Positions 12,691-25,150 of a stretch of DNA of 64,000 nt are shown one piece after another; position 1 is the stretch's first letter, and each line of letters opens with the position of its first letter. Source of the DNA: Homalodisca vitripennis (Eukaryota > Arthropoda > Insecta > Hemiptera > Cicadellidae); the NCBI RefSeq assembly GCF_021130785.1, contig NC_060208.1, positions 49,912,501 to 49,976,500 on the forward strand, given 5' to 3'. Both the position numbers and the translations under genes were made by a program. The notes under the pieces were generated by a model. That model had not been told where the DNA came from. It saw nothing but the letters and a program-made list of their open reading frames with translations, and ran no database searches.

Positions 12691-13880
12691 ATAATGTAAA
12701 CGTGGTGACTATAACCAAATATAGTTCTGTTATTCAAACGACATATATATATATATTTGTATACATAATATTCTAGGAATATGTTATAATTAATTATATT
12801 TATTCATCATTATTATTTAATAATATATATCACTGTTATATACTCGTAGTTTGCACTCCTTAAGAGGACAATTTCTCGAAAAAAAAAAAAAACTAGATTA
12901 TATTAGTTATACAAATATAGTAATCAAAGATAAAACGAACAAAGGCCAGTTTTTTTTAAATTATGTCAAGAAAGGAGTGGCATATATTTGAGTAACTCAC
13001 AAAAGAGCTTATGCTGAAACAATAACGAACTAAAAGATAAAGTCATTAAAATTTGATTAGACTTTATACTAATTGAATTCCCTCAATCTATCATAAATAA
13101 GTTCAGAAGAAATAATTGAAAAGATCCAGACCTGTAAAACTGAGAAATAGAACACATTTACGTGCATGTCAATCCCAAACGTGTGGGGATTATAAAGGCA
13201 AATTAGAAGGGTAGACTGAAACATCAGCTATAATTAAAACTGCCTTTAGAACCCAAAATAGACGTAGACAACATCTCGTAAACAACAAACCAAAAATGAG
13301 ACCTAGAACTTAAAAACTGTGTCTACAGTGTAACATGTTCTTGTGGCTGGGAATACACAGTCAGAACAAAACGATAATTACATGAGAGGGTTAAAGAACA
13401 AGGCAATAAAGAGAAAAAGTAGTGAATCCAAAACAATATCGAATTTGCTTAACGTTTCTGGTCTGAAATTCATTGTATTAAGTAAAGAGGTCAACATCGT
13501 ATTAAGTAATGAAAAGAATTTTTCAAAGGGATACAGATAAAAACTAACAGAAGCTCTATGCTTCTTTTAATCACCATCGTGTTGCAGATGAAATGTGTTG
13601 AAAAAGTGTCGATATTATTGCAGGAGATTTATATTCTTTGATTTATTTTTAAATCCACCCAAGATATGATATTGCCACACTCTGGAGCAATAGTAAAACA
13701 CTGAATGAATCTAAGACTTCATGGGCTGTAGTTCGATAGATATATTCTTGAGTTTAATTGACCTTTCAGCCTAGCAAAATTTCACTGAACAGCAGAATCA
13801 CTTTACATATTACTTTAACCTCAGTAATAAGCACCAGGCCATTTGCCACAGACCTCAACCATTTGTACCAAATTTCATGG
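12690..13880. other. No recognised feature
   Basis: A+T-rich sequence with short (AT) and poly(A) runs near 12740 and 12880. The open frame 13343-13540 (65 codons, lysine-, serine- and asparagine-rich) is unrecognised and I do not call it as a gene. Confidence 0.4.
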
Positions 13881-14230
13881 TGCCATATAAAGATGATACT
13901 ACTCTATATCCAGCTTTATAAGGCGATTTTTGAGTGACAATTTGAATGTATTTCAAGATCAGCACTGATTTGAGGCCTCTTCAGTGAGTTCAGGTCGATA
14001 GGAAATTGAAACCAACAACCATCTGCATATTAATCTACAGTGAAGTTCTGCACATAACTGGAGGAATTAGGTGTGTAAGTCTTGAAAAACACAGGTTCCA
14101 AGCAGCTTCCTTGAGGAACCCTGCGTTGTTTTAGTAATGCAGCTGAAGTTTCACCACCTATCTTTTCGATCTACGGCTTCCAAATGAATGTGGTCCGCCC
14201 CACTCGATTAAAATAACTGTAATATAGGTA
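13880..14230 (-). pseudogene. Decayed non-LTR reverse transcriptase fragment
   Basis: The minus strand from about 14220 downwards encodes a recognisable piece of a LINE reverse transcriptase. A block reading RVPQGSCLEP lies at 14125-14095, which is the widely conserved motif preceding the catalytic loop in non-LTR enzymes. It is preceded by TSAALLKQR and an RTTFIW-like stretch, as expected for the region before that motif. Downstream, residues resembling the YADD catalytic loop follow after a frameshift (a YADG-like reading). Stops and frameshifts are frequent. Known family behaviour says this is part of the polymerase palm, so it is a dead scrap and not a working element. The clade cannot be assigned by eye. 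Confidence 0.6.
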
Positions 14231-16060
14231 TCATTGCTAAAGCTTTGAAAATACATTTTAATTTTCTGATTCTAAAACTTCCAATCTAGAAAACTAATAA
14301 CGTATATAATTATATATTTAAATATATATTTCTTCATATATTTGGCATAGATCACTAAACAGATTCGCTTGTACAGCAGTTTTTCTTAAATCTATCGATA
14401 TAGACAGTAACAGAAGACACTTTTACGGCTAATCAGCTGTAAATGTGGGCGGTAAATGCTAGTTTTCTACCTCATTGGGAGTTTACAACTTAATAGTGAT
14501 TCTTTGAATAGATGTGCATTAATTTCTATTTTATACAAACTCAGAGCTATTACCATCCTTAAATACAGATTGTTACTACCAAATACTTAATTTTAAATGT
14601 CAATCACCACTGCCTTTATATTATTCTTCGATACTGAACATCAAAGAACAAGGAAGCAGTATATTCGTTTAAATGGGATAATTCTTATTTCCTCTTAAGA
14701 TATTACATTGTCAACAACCACATCTTATATTTTTACTTGATATATTTGATCTTTTTGTGCTGAGTAGTGGAATTCAACTGGTTTCTTAGTTTAGAAACGT
14801 ATACTTTTATAGATATATTGTATAGCTTAACCATCGAAATATTACTGACACATTCACCTTTGTAATTTATTTAGATTTGCTTAAATATTATTCCCACTGA
14901 TCCATGTATTTAATTTTGAGATAATATTCTGTTTCTACTAAGTTCTTGGTATACGTATTAAAACCAGTTTACAGTAGTAAAAATTAAGTACACTTCTCGA
15001 TTATTTATAGTTGTGTAAGAAATGTTCAAACGTTACAATTAAAAATTCATTCCATTTTTAATTGACTACGTAAATTTAGGTAAAAGTTCAGTTTCTTTGG
15101 CTGAACCAAAACACTGAGAACTCAGATTTACCAATAAAAATAAATTGAATAATAAGTTTTTATTTTAGATCTACTCTTATAAAAATTCCAAATTTCAATG
15201 GCAGGTGTCTTTTTATTTATCTCATCAATGCATCTACGACAAAGTATTTTAAATATCGAAAGCAAACTAAATTAGTTTGTTAATTAAACTGCCAAACCAC
15301 TTGTTGGTATTTTACAAACATATGTAAGTTGGTCGCCACGTACTAATTAATGAGATTTTTTACAGAATATTGGCTTGGAGCAGTAGCTTTCACACTGTAA
15401 ATGCGACCCAGTCATTACAGTTTTAATGTACGATTGATAATCATCCTGACCATGGTGTTTAACATCCTTTGTATATGATTGTTCTGATTTTTAATCTTGT
15501 TGAATATAAAATCTCCATCTCTATCATGTAATTAAGCTATTGGGCTACATAGCAATAAATCAATATATAATCTGTAAAAATAGGTGTGTGTAGTAAACAC
15601 ATTTTATATGTTTCAATATGAATTCCCTAATCCCTAATAAATTAGGGAATAATTTATAATTATTATAAATACTGCATAATCTATTTTACTGCTAGTAATA
15701 CATTTTGGCATATTTGATTACTCATCATCGTTTGTTTTGTAGAGCTTACTTTCTAGATATTCGCTATACCAAAAAAGTAGCTAAACAATCGTTAATCTAT
15801 TGAAATAATTGTAATGCAAAGACTTTCGTAAATTATACATTATTACAATGTAAATTTAAAAGTAGTTCAATCTGAGAAACGTTTTAGATAGTTAAATACA
15901 TTTTTCACGTTTATTAAAGTGTCACAATTCATTAAATTTTGTGTATAAAGGTTTTATAAGTGGATTCACTCGAATATAAATTCATAGAAATGTATTTAGT
16001 TCCCACGAGATTGTATTTGTGTGTATTTTATCACTTCACGTTTAGAGACATGCACTATGC
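14230..16060. other. No recognised feature
   Basis: A+T-rich, non-coding in appearance. A short hairpin lies at about 15620-15652, where ttccctaat faces attagggaa. No gene or mobile element end was seen. Confidence 0.4.
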
Positions 16061-16340
16061 TCAATAAAATCCACGGGAAGAGATTCCAAAGAGAATCACA
16101 CGGTTCAGCTTGATATTTCTACACTTTTGGAAGTTCAAGAGAAAAAGTTTTAGTTTGTACTTTACTGATTCAAAATATTGACAAAACAAGAGTCTACTTT
16201 CTGTAAGTTAATAAAGGATTGTGGAGTTGGGGTGTTAAGGATTTGTCACAGAAACTTTTACTGAACTGTAAGAGTAATCTTGGTTACACTGTCTTTCTAT
16301 CTGTCAAAACATGTATAAATCTAATTTACTTTAATCCAAA
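16060..16340 (+). repeat. Duplicated block A, copy 1
   Basis: This segment matches 37320-37620. Shared strings include ttagaagttcaag against ttggaagttcaag, tgacaaaacaagag, gttaataaagg, and a gagtaatcntngtta string. It is the first of six collinear blocks shared between 16060-22925 and 37320-49862. Confidence 0.7.
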
Positions 16341-16984
16341 ATTATTAGCCTTTTTATTTTATTTCTTTAGTATAATACTATTAAATATATAACTATTTAT
16401 TTAATCGGTAGGTAAATGAATATTTCATAGGTATGTTATTATAGTATAACCACATTTTTAATTAAATAAGAGGAAAAAATGGGATAGCAAATTTTTTCTT
16501 TAAACTCAGATACTCTGTGTATATACGAGTATGTATGTATATATCGCGTATATATTGTGCTATTGATTTAAATTTTTTAAAATACCTTAATTTAGACTTA
16601 GGAAATATCAAGTTCGATGATGGGGCATATCCAATTAAAGTTTATCACAAAGAAGGATATTTCATGTACGAATTGATTCTTAGATTTGAGGTTTTTACGA
16701 AACTTTTCTACATAGGATAAGTAACGGATGACAATGATGTATGCCCCTGATTGGGATTTGTCTCATCATCAGTGAAGCTTACTCCCTATGGGAGATAACT
16801 TTAGAAATAATTGAGCATGACCATGGAATCAACGTGGACGATGGTTCGTGTTCCTTATTGAGATTTAGCTCAGAATTAGCGAAACTATCTAGAGAAGAAA
16901 TCGTACACTTTGCAACAAATTTCTTTTCTTTATAGGCCATATCAAGTTCAGATATGGGAATTCCCTTCAATAAAATGTTAGTAC

Positions 16985-17101
16985 GTCCTTAACCTTTAAA
17001 CAGAGGGAGTAAGAATCCCTCTTGCACGGTTTTAAAGGTTAGTACTTTTGGTGGTCTTTAGGTCAAGATAGTTTCTCGGAGAAGAGGGAAAACCTTCTCC
17101 C
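16985..17101. other. Two adjacent hairpins
   Basis: The first hairpin spans about 16988-17043. The outer arms are AACCTTTAAA and TTTAAAGGTT, and the inner arms are CAGAGGGA and TCCCTCTTG around a short loop. The second, at about 17078-17101, has GGAGAAG facing CTTCTCC. They are more G+C-rich than the surroundings. They could be part of a transposon end or simply chance foldback sequence; no function is claimed. Confidence 0.5.
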
Positions 17102-17817
17102 ATAAAGGTACCATAAAAATTCACATATGACTTTGATACTTAAGGAAATCTGAAACACAATACGTGGTCTGGCATTCTCCTTCTTTGTATTATAAAGGTA
17201 TAAACATGGAATAAGTATATTGCGTCCGAAAACGTATCGTTTGATAAACTAAATATTAATAAATAACGTGGTAGTAGATTTATTATAGTTCCTTAATATT
17301 TAATAATTCACTCATCAACATATAAATATGAACACGAAGAAAAATGCATTTGATATCCGATTTCAGATTTCTATCATATTTTGCTCTTAGTTTATTTCTT
17401 TAACCTAACGAATTCTAATACTTCAAAAAGTTTTGTTATAAACATAGGCAACATTTGACAGTTTGTACTAAAAATGCATTTGCACATTGTATTAAACAGC
17501 AAGTAAAATGTGTATCTAGCTTTGAGAATATTGTGCAGAAGAATGAAGTATTTGTTCTAATAGAACATATTCTGATAATGATATGTTATAAGTATTTAAC
17601 ATTTCTGAATGTAGGTATATTTAAAATAACTTAAATACTATTGAGATATATTTCCCACGGAAACTGTTATTCAATATACTTAAAATGATTAGGTTTGCTT
17701 TTTATTTCACTTTTTTACCGAGATAAATGCTTTATTTTATAATTATAGAAATTAGGCTCATATTGTCGGCAGGAAAACAGCAACTAAAAATAACCATCAT
17801 ACGAGTAATTCTATCGC

Positions 17818-17990
17818 ATGAATTTTGAGACAGTTTTTTCCAAAGCTGATAATTCGTTTCTGTTAATGGAGCTATTAGTATGTAAACAAGATAAAGACTA
17901 TTTACATACAAATCGCTACTGTGTGGACTGATTGTTGCTTTAACAACACACAATTGTTCAGGTGATGAACAATCATCATTTCTTTTATAC
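17818..17990 (+). repeat. Duplicated block B, copy 1
   Basis: This segment matches 40181-40360 at a high level, with shared strings such as ctgataattcgtttctgtta and tagtatgtaaacaagata. Read in one frame, both copies begin ATG-AAT-TTT and stay similar as peptides for about 40 codons (core NSFLLME, then LVCKQD). Copy 1 then has an in-frame stop, while copy 2 stays open to 40429. This could be the ghost of a coding segment or only the result of recent duplication. A faint third copy may lie near 31190-31320. Confidence 0.75.
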
Positions 17991-18009
17991 AGAGTGTATT
18001 TGATTGATA

Positions 18010-18990
18010 TTTTGTAAAATTTCAGTTTTAATTTTAAAAATAAAGGAGCTCTTATTCTTGATTTCCCTGAGTTACCGAAATGTATAAATTCACTAGAACT
18101 CCAATCTTCGAACTACGAATTGTTCACCAACGATTGTACACAACGTTATTTGGCGGATAATGTTATTTGACGTATCATTGTATTTCAGCTATAATGTCTT
18201 CACATTAAAGAGAGGTAGTTATCAAGCAAAGTAAACATCTCGGGCACTGCCTTCAAAGCAACATCCTAACCGAAGAAAAGAAAATCGATTACAACGGATT
18301 ACCCTTTTTTGTTATAAGTCGTATTCGGCATGTATGGAACCCTATCGCTTGCCACATGAAACATTGCGAACACTCATTCATAAATGCTTGTCACACACTG
18401 TCTTAACTCACGCGATACTCACCACTTCACCAATCATTAACTATTTCTTTAAATAGTCAAATGCAACAATAAGCAAAGGAACACAAAGGTGTGGACATTT
18501 TATTCGCATTTTACTGTTTACATGCATCGCCTTCAAGTTCTGGATACAAAAATAAATAATTTTGGCCAAAACTTCCCCATAGGGCACCAGACCTCACAGA
18601 AATGACCAAATGCAAAACAAACTATACGAAATGCGATTATTGTTCAAAAACACAACTAAAAAAAAAAAAAAAACACAAAATGACTCCTCTCACAATAACG
18701 TCTTAAGGTTATTTTGTTACAAATTTATTTATGAAATAATTCACGAAGGATTATAACGTGCCACACAACATATTGTTAATACAGAGAACAAGCAAGTCTC
18801 TATGGATTGACCAACCGATTTGACAATATCTTTCTTTCATTTAACCAGATAACGAATGCATTTTTATAATAGAAAGTATCATAAAGTACGAGAACATTAG
18901 AACATTTGCAAACAAGTATACGCAGGTTATTCTTTACAAAGCAGTGAACATTTTGAAATGGAATAATCCTCGTTGTTTTGTCATAGGATT
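18010..18990. other. No recognised feature
   Basis: The stretch includes a poly(A) run near 18657-18675. No reading frame, repeat or RNA gene is recognised. Confidence 0.4.
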
Positions 18991-18998
18991 TCAAAATA

Positions 18999-19270
18999 CC
19001 CTAAAGTGGACACAGGATACGGAATAACCACTTGTGAAAGGACAATGTGTACTCATGTGTACTCAGTCCCAGTGATTTTGTCAACACTGCCAGAATGGAA
19101 CATAGCACAGTTTGGCTTGTTTATGTAAATGAAGTGAGTGTTTGAGTCCAGTCACTAATTACCCCAACCATGTACGATAGATAACTGGCTAATTCCTTGT
19201 AAATCATATGGTTACACAATATTGTTTTCTGTAATAATGTTGTTTTCTAGCTATAAATCGACACCAATCA
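18999..19270 (+). repeat. Duplicated block C, copy 1
   Basis: This is the best-conserved of the duplicated blocks. It matches 42532-42790 with long identical strings such as gacaatgtgtactcatgtgt, cagtcccagtgattttgtca and cactgccagaatggaa. Similarity decays after about 19150 but continues through the tctgtaataat string near 19230. Only the strength of conservation stands out; no frame or RNA structure is clear. Confidence 0.85.
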
Positions 19271-20103
19271 GTATTAGAACTATGTAACATTGAAGATTGT
19301 TCAATAATTGACTAGTATTTACACTAATTCAACAATTATTACCATTCAATACAGTACTAGATGGTCCTGCAGATATAATAAATTCGTCGTTATGAAAATC
19401 CATACTTAAAATAGTCGTGTTTCTGTAACGGATGCTTCCTTCCATAAAAAAACAACTTATTTAATCACACAGGTGGTAACAGCTCTAAAATTCTATTTTT
19501 TATTTAGAGAGATAATATTTAACAAAAGCATAATAAGGCCCTTGAATAAAAAAGACTGCTATATGTATTTACAGTCTTTCCGTTCGTATCAACATTATTT
19601 ATTTGCAAAGTAAACAAATAATAAACAATAAATTTGTAAACAGACAAAAAAATGTATTTATTTTTTACTTTGTTTGGTCCTTGATACAATATTATAAACT
19701 TTTCAGTGAAAGTTCTCGAAAACGCTATGTATATTTACTGTATCACACTAAAAAAGAGGTAAACAAATTACTTGTGTTGAATAAATATACAACTTTCCTT
19801 TAATATACATACATGTATAACATAATCACTTTACATATTTACCATCTTGTGTAAGGCTAAACACTTACTTAAATTAATTATTTATAAGGAATTGACCTCT
19901 GTATTTGGTCAAAACAATATTTTATTTCTTTACTATAGAAAGGATATACAGATACTTGTATTAAATTCCATGTTATTTATTTGAACTATGATATTTTTGT
20001 GCGAAGGGTATTAAAAAGATGATGAGTATGGATATTTTCTACAAAGTAATTTCTAAAATTAAAAAAATAGATATTTGTCATTATAAATGACACTTCAAAC
20101 TTT

Positions 20104-20215
20104 CATGAAAACACACATAGTAGCGATAGTCAACAAAAACAAGCAGAAGACAATTTTAGACAGGAAGTTTGTTTAACCATCACATGTCCTGGTCGTCAAT
20201 AGATATAGCATATGT
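20104..20215 (+). repeat. Duplicated block D, copy 1
   Basis: This segment matches 44067-44172. Shared strings are agtagcgatagtcaacaaaa, an acaggnagtttg string, and a tgtcctggtcgtcaat string that reads tgttctggtcatcaat in copy 2. Orientation and order follow the other blocks. Confidence 0.75.
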
Positions 20216-21458
20216 ACATCACAGAGACTGATGTTGGCCAAATATCACTTTTTATTTTAGTAGTATAGACACTTACTAGTAAATATTATTTTTATTATAC
20301 TGTAGCAATATTTTATACTCAAAATAACATATTTTAATAATGATAAAATTAAGAAGTAATTATATGACGACTGTAATTCTGGCACATGACCGTATATTAT
20401 AATCCAGGAATCAAAAGCTTATTTGCGTCGTATAACCAAATGAATTTTATTGAATTTTATAAATTTTTTAATGAATTTATATATATAAATTTATCCTAAG
20501 AAAGAAATTTATTTTCTGCTCTTCTACTTGTGGTACAGGTCGCATTTGGAAGGTATAAAAAGGGTTAAGAATATAAAACGCTAATTTTGTTAACATATTA
20601 TATTTTTCATAGATTGTGACACTTTTAAGTGATCGTCAGGCACATAAATAATACTTATATAACAAACTATATAAATTATCTGAAAGTCACTGCGATAAAA
20701 AAGTCTGTGATAATTATCTGCCACTAATTTAACAGCTATTTACTTTACTGACGATTGGTGTTTTGTTTAGTATGTAAAGATAAGAAAAGTATCATATTAT
20801 AAGAAAAACGTAAATCCGTTACGCCCAGAGATCAAACTAAGTTATGATCAGTTAGTAAATAACTACTTAATAAGTCAAAAAAATGAGACATTTGAGGATA
20901 TTAAAAAAGGTGGCACAAATTTTAGTTTAGGAAATTTTATTTAGTCGATATGTATCCCGCCAAACTGAGAAACAATGTTTATTTAGTGTATTATTAAAAA
21001 TACTGCTTAATACGTTGTGTCAAATTGTCTATCTTTAGTTAAAAACATAATGGCTAAAGCGTCAAGATTCATTTAATCCCATGAAAATAAATTAACAATA
21101 ACTTGTCAATGGTAAATTAGTAACTAATAAATAGCTAAATTACAACTGTATAGCTCTCCAGACTTTTATTAAACTTTGAAGAGAATCGTATAGATATTTG
21201 ATAGAGGTTTTACGTTTTTGCATAAATAAACCAATGCAAAGATGGACCTAACAGAACATAAAGATATAGATATCGCACTCGTACAGTCAGACGTAGGGAC
21301 GGACTATAATTTTACATTTGTCCCAAAAATTAATGCAGCTTTAAGTCTCTGGGAATTTCTATCAACAGTTATTGTACATAAGGGTAACGTCACGGTTTTG
21401 GGAAGGCCCAATCGGGTCTTTGACAGTAAGTCTGCTCTGAGGAAGCTTAAAAGTTCAG

Positions 21459-21690
21459 TTAAAACCACCATTTACGAGAAGTAATATAAAATTCCCACCT
21501 CCGGGACAATGTTTACACATCACTAATGTATGATAAGCTCCATGCGGGTGGCTCGGAAAAGATAAAACCATTAACATAAATAATGTGAGACCAGGCGACG
21601 CGCTTTAGCGTAAATATTTAACGCAGGAACAAAAGCTAAAGATAATCTTAAAGTTCTTGTAGGACCTTCACTTTTATATTTTTCTTACTG
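21459..21690 (+). repeat. Duplicated block E, copy 1
   Basis: This segment matches 46221-46440 closely, for example in gggtggctcggaaaagataa and agcgtaaatatttaacgcag. The second half, from ataaataatgtgaga onward, also resembles 1137-1290 of the inverted-repeat arm, ending in accttcactttta-type sequence. That links the duplicated region to the repeat that carries the 179-bp array. The neighbouring frame 21242-21484 (80 codons) is not recognised and its end runs into this block. Confidence 0.8.
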
Positions 21691-22757
21691 TGGCCCTAGT
21701 TCAAAATTTCAGCGAATGGATGAGTTTTAAATGGAAGGTAAAAATACTTACTTCTACATCTTTCCTATAATGACTAATTAATGGAAAATATTTTATTTAC
21801 GTTATTTAGTTAAAGAGTTTAAAGCTGATGGTTGTTTTCAATTATACTTTTACCACATCAATTAAAGCTGCTAAATTTGATTCATCATAGTTTGGATTAT
21901 TTTACTGTATAATTTTAACAATCATAACAAATATTGTATCACTTAATAGGATCATATTATTATTTATCCAGACCCTTCTCAAACTGTTACTGTACCTGTA
22001 ACTGTTACGGTGCCAATGTTTCTTCAGTACTATACGTACCATATTACTAAGGATACCAAGAAGAAAAGTTTATCCCATACACTTAACATGCGTTGACAGA
22101 AAAAAAAAAATATTTTTTATACAAAATCATTATACCTTTAAGTTTGGACAATATTCTTGGAATAATAATTTATCAACTACACTATTTATATACATTTTCA
22201 ATAATTTCATTTCGAAGGGGTGTTATCTATTTTTGGTTATAAAACTTTTTTACATATTTGAAATGCGGTTTAGGATTGTGGATAGCCATAGTAATTAAAA
22301 AATGTGTATCTAATACGATTTTAATTTCCAACATAGGTAGCCTAAATTGGCTGAAACTTTGCAGGTGAAAAATTATAGGTTTTTGTGATTGCAACGTGTG
22401 TGCCCTATTGAGACGATTAAAATGTGAGTATTTTGTCATTAGAAACTGACCAGTAAAATTACGCCATAGAAGATAGTTGAAACCACATAAAATTTATCGT
22501 AAATCTAAATAACAAGAAGATGTTCTTAAATACGGTTTGTTTATTGTATTTCAGCTGATGCTGAGTGAATCCATTCCAAATCAACAATTCAAGTTCTAGC
22601 AACGACACAGTATTTCTATTGTTTAATAGCAATTTGATTCAGACTCTCGAATCAGACGTATTAACATACGAACTTTTAAATAAAGTATACTCACAATGGT
22701 TTTTACATTTGAGCGACTGGAATGTACATAGTATGTGGAATATTCACAAACCCAGAG

Positions 22758-22925
22758 TCTTGTCCGTATAAGGCAGGGAGTAAGGCAGCTGTTGGGTCGC
22801 CGTATGGATAAACAAGATACGTAACGGCCATGTTCCGGATATGATTCCATGTTCCGGTTCTCGTCACTGTGTTTTTACTTGCATAGTTGGTTATCTTTAT
22901 ACATAATACATTATTTTTTATTTAA
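22758..22925 (+). repeat. Duplicated block F, copy 1
   Basis: This segment matches 49690-49862. Shared strings are tgtccgtat, gcaactgttgggtc with small changes, ataaacaagata, acggccatgttccggatatg against acggccgtgtccggatatg, and ggttctcgtca. Similarity trails into the following A+T-rich bases. Confidence 0.75.
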
Positions 22926-23748
22926 CGGCAATGCCATTTTATACAGAAGTACAAGTAAATTTAAACGTACAGTAGGTTCAGTCTTTATACACAACGGTGT
23001 GCATCAATGAAGCCAAGTAACAATATCATCAATAAATCAGTAATACCATTCCACAGGTGTTGTAACATTTAGTGTGGTGGGCTGCGCTTACAAGAAGCAC
23101 CACCATCACTAATAACCGTCCAGGTCAGCTATTACCGTATTACCGTCCTGCTGAATCCTGAGAATGGAACTGTTTGTAGAGTAGTTTGTGGTAGTAGCTG
23201 TTCTGGCTAAGATGTCATGAGATCTGGTACCACATGGAATGACCCGGAATCGACCCTTGACAGTGTGGAAACAAAACATCCAGAATAGAGCGTCTTATCT
23301 CTCAAGAGCTGGTATGTTCAAGGTATGGTAATCTCCGTCACCACACTTTTTTATCAGGGCACTAAAATAGAGCCATACTCTAGCACAATTACTTTATTAA
23401 TACTACAGTTTTGAAAAGGTGGGTCAAAGGACGTAAAGTTCGCATATATTTTGTATTTCTTGGCTACTTTGAAAAATAAAATATAGGTTAACACGTTATT
23501 TAATTATACCATTATAACTCTGTTTATTTGTAGCATTAAATATGATTTTATTGTCACAAAAATGTTTTCAACATTTGTATTTTTTATTTACAATTTTCAA
23601 TGGGCTGTTATATATAACCATTAATTATGAAGCTAACAGAACGAGAACAGAGAGAGCTGATAATTCATGATATTATCTATTCATGAAGGAACAAAATAAT
23701 TCAAAGGAACTAAAACCTTAATAATATAAAATATGTTTATTAAATCAT

Positions 23749-23752
<4 letters not shown>

Positions 23753-23795
<43 letters not shown>

Positions 23796-23872
23796 ATATA
23801 TATATATATATATATATATTAATATATATATATATATTAATATATATTAATATAATATATATATATATATAT
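23753..23872. repeat. Interrupted (AT)n tract
   Basis: Alternating AT broken by a few AA or TT steps. It directly abuts the left arm of the hairpin that begins at 23873. Confidence 0.95.
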
Positions 23873-24029
23873 AACACTTGTACTGAAGTTGTATTAAATA
23901 CGTATCCCAAACGACATAGCTCACGCTGGATAATGTTTAAAAGCCATGTTTTATATATATAATTATATATATATATATATGGCTATGTCGTTTGGGATAC
24001 GTATTTTATACAACTTCAGTACAAGTGTT
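23873..24029. repeat. Inverted repeat with 48-bp arms
   Basis: The arms 23873-23920 and 23982-24029 are reverse complements with a single mismatch, separated by 61 bases that include more (AT)n. Each arm carries the string cgtatcccaaacgacatagc or its complement. Such a long near-perfect foldback is unlikely by chance and looks like terminal repeats of a short element, or two fragments of one element inserted head to head. The Penelope-like coding remnant begins roughly 575 bp downstream. Inverted and complex terminal repeats are known for that class, but a link is only inference. Confidence 0.85.
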
Positions 24030-24356
24030 TTTAATAAATACACTTTTCTTATCCAATCACCTCCAACTCTAAGACGTGTTCCAACATGTTTTGACATACA
24101 CGATAATTATATAATGGATCTTGTAATCAGTAACTCAACTACCACTTTGCCTATATAATCACTGTTCTTACTTCAAGTTATATATTCGGGGAGATTGATA
24201 AAGTTTGTAATGAATAAAGATCCTGAGTTGTGATAACACCCAATACACACAACTTTTGACCATTTTCTCCTCTTCAAGGAATGTTGATACATGTTTCATC
24301 CTCAACTCTTGTCATGTGTTCAGGACCCGAAGTTGAGATTACAGTTTCCTTAGGAA

Positions 24357-24360
<4 letters not shown>

Positions 24361-24428
<68 letters not shown>

Positions 24429-24431
24429 GTG

Positions 24432-24474
<43 letters not shown>
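24361..24474. repeat. Two (AT)n tracts split by a TG-rich spacer
   Basis: Pure alternating AT at about 24361-24425 and 24434-24474, separated by a tgtgtgtgaa spacer. Open frames on both strands here are repetitive Tyr-Ile strings and are not genes. Confidence 0.95.
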
Positions 24475-24476
<2 letters not shown>

Positions 24477-24604
24477 GATAAATCATATACTTCTGTTTAT
24501 CTATAGTGTTATAGTATCTGTATTTTTCCTATTTTTACAGCAGCACAGAAGAAAACATTAATCTTTAAGAATTAACACAACTAAACCTAATAAGTCAACA
24601 AAAC

Positions 24605-25150
24605 TTGTATCAATTACTTCATTATTTTGGAACGGCTAATTCTTACACCAAGAATAATATTGTGAAGATTAGAGACAAAATGAAATGTACTAATACTGAG
24701 TACAATGATACAATGGTCAGTTACGACGTAAATATTCTGTTTACTAATGCATCTGTCTCTGAAGCTATATTTCTAATTATAGATCTCCCCTAGTGAGTCC
24801 CAGTTATTAGAAAAACAGCTTCAGTATAAGAAAAAAAATATATATTAACTGAGTGAGGGAACTACTTACTGTATGTTTTAGCCACGTCTACTTTCATATG
24901 CAAGATAAAATTTATAATTAAGTTTCAGGTTTACCTGTGGCTTGTGTTCTCAGGCCAATAATTATTAACATATTTATAGATCACATTGAGACATTTCATT
25001 TAAAAATTGTAATAGTAAATATAAAATTTGATTAAAGTATGTATGTGAAAGAAAAAAATTAACACTCTAAATGAATTTGTGGACCACATTAACACAACTA
25101 TATAATCGATAAAAAATAGACCTTCAGGTTCAGCCTGATTTTGTAACAAC
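24605..25150 (+). pseudogene. Penelope-like element reverse transcriptase remnant
   Basis: Two stretches in the plus direction match the reverse transcriptase of Penelope-like elements. At about 24713-24760 the reading VSYDVNILFTNASVSEA has the family's DVxSLFTN pattern around the first catalytic aspartate. At about 24870-25000 the reading SGLPVACVLRPIIINIF, then IDHIETF, fits the region normally written GxPMGSPLSP...AN...E. The glutamine expected just before this is a stop (taa), a one-base change from caa. Further on, LNEFVDHINTTI fits the segment after the palm domain. A frameshift separates the two stretches. In the family the enzyme copies element RNA at chromosomal nicks or telomeres; this copy is dead. 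The catalytic YxDD loop and GIY-YIG endonuclease were not found. Confidence 0.68.

Noticed and set aside
21242..21484. 80-codon open frame, candidate small gene
   Set aside because: The end runs into duplicated block E, the partner locus near 46200 does not keep the frame, and no domain is recognised.
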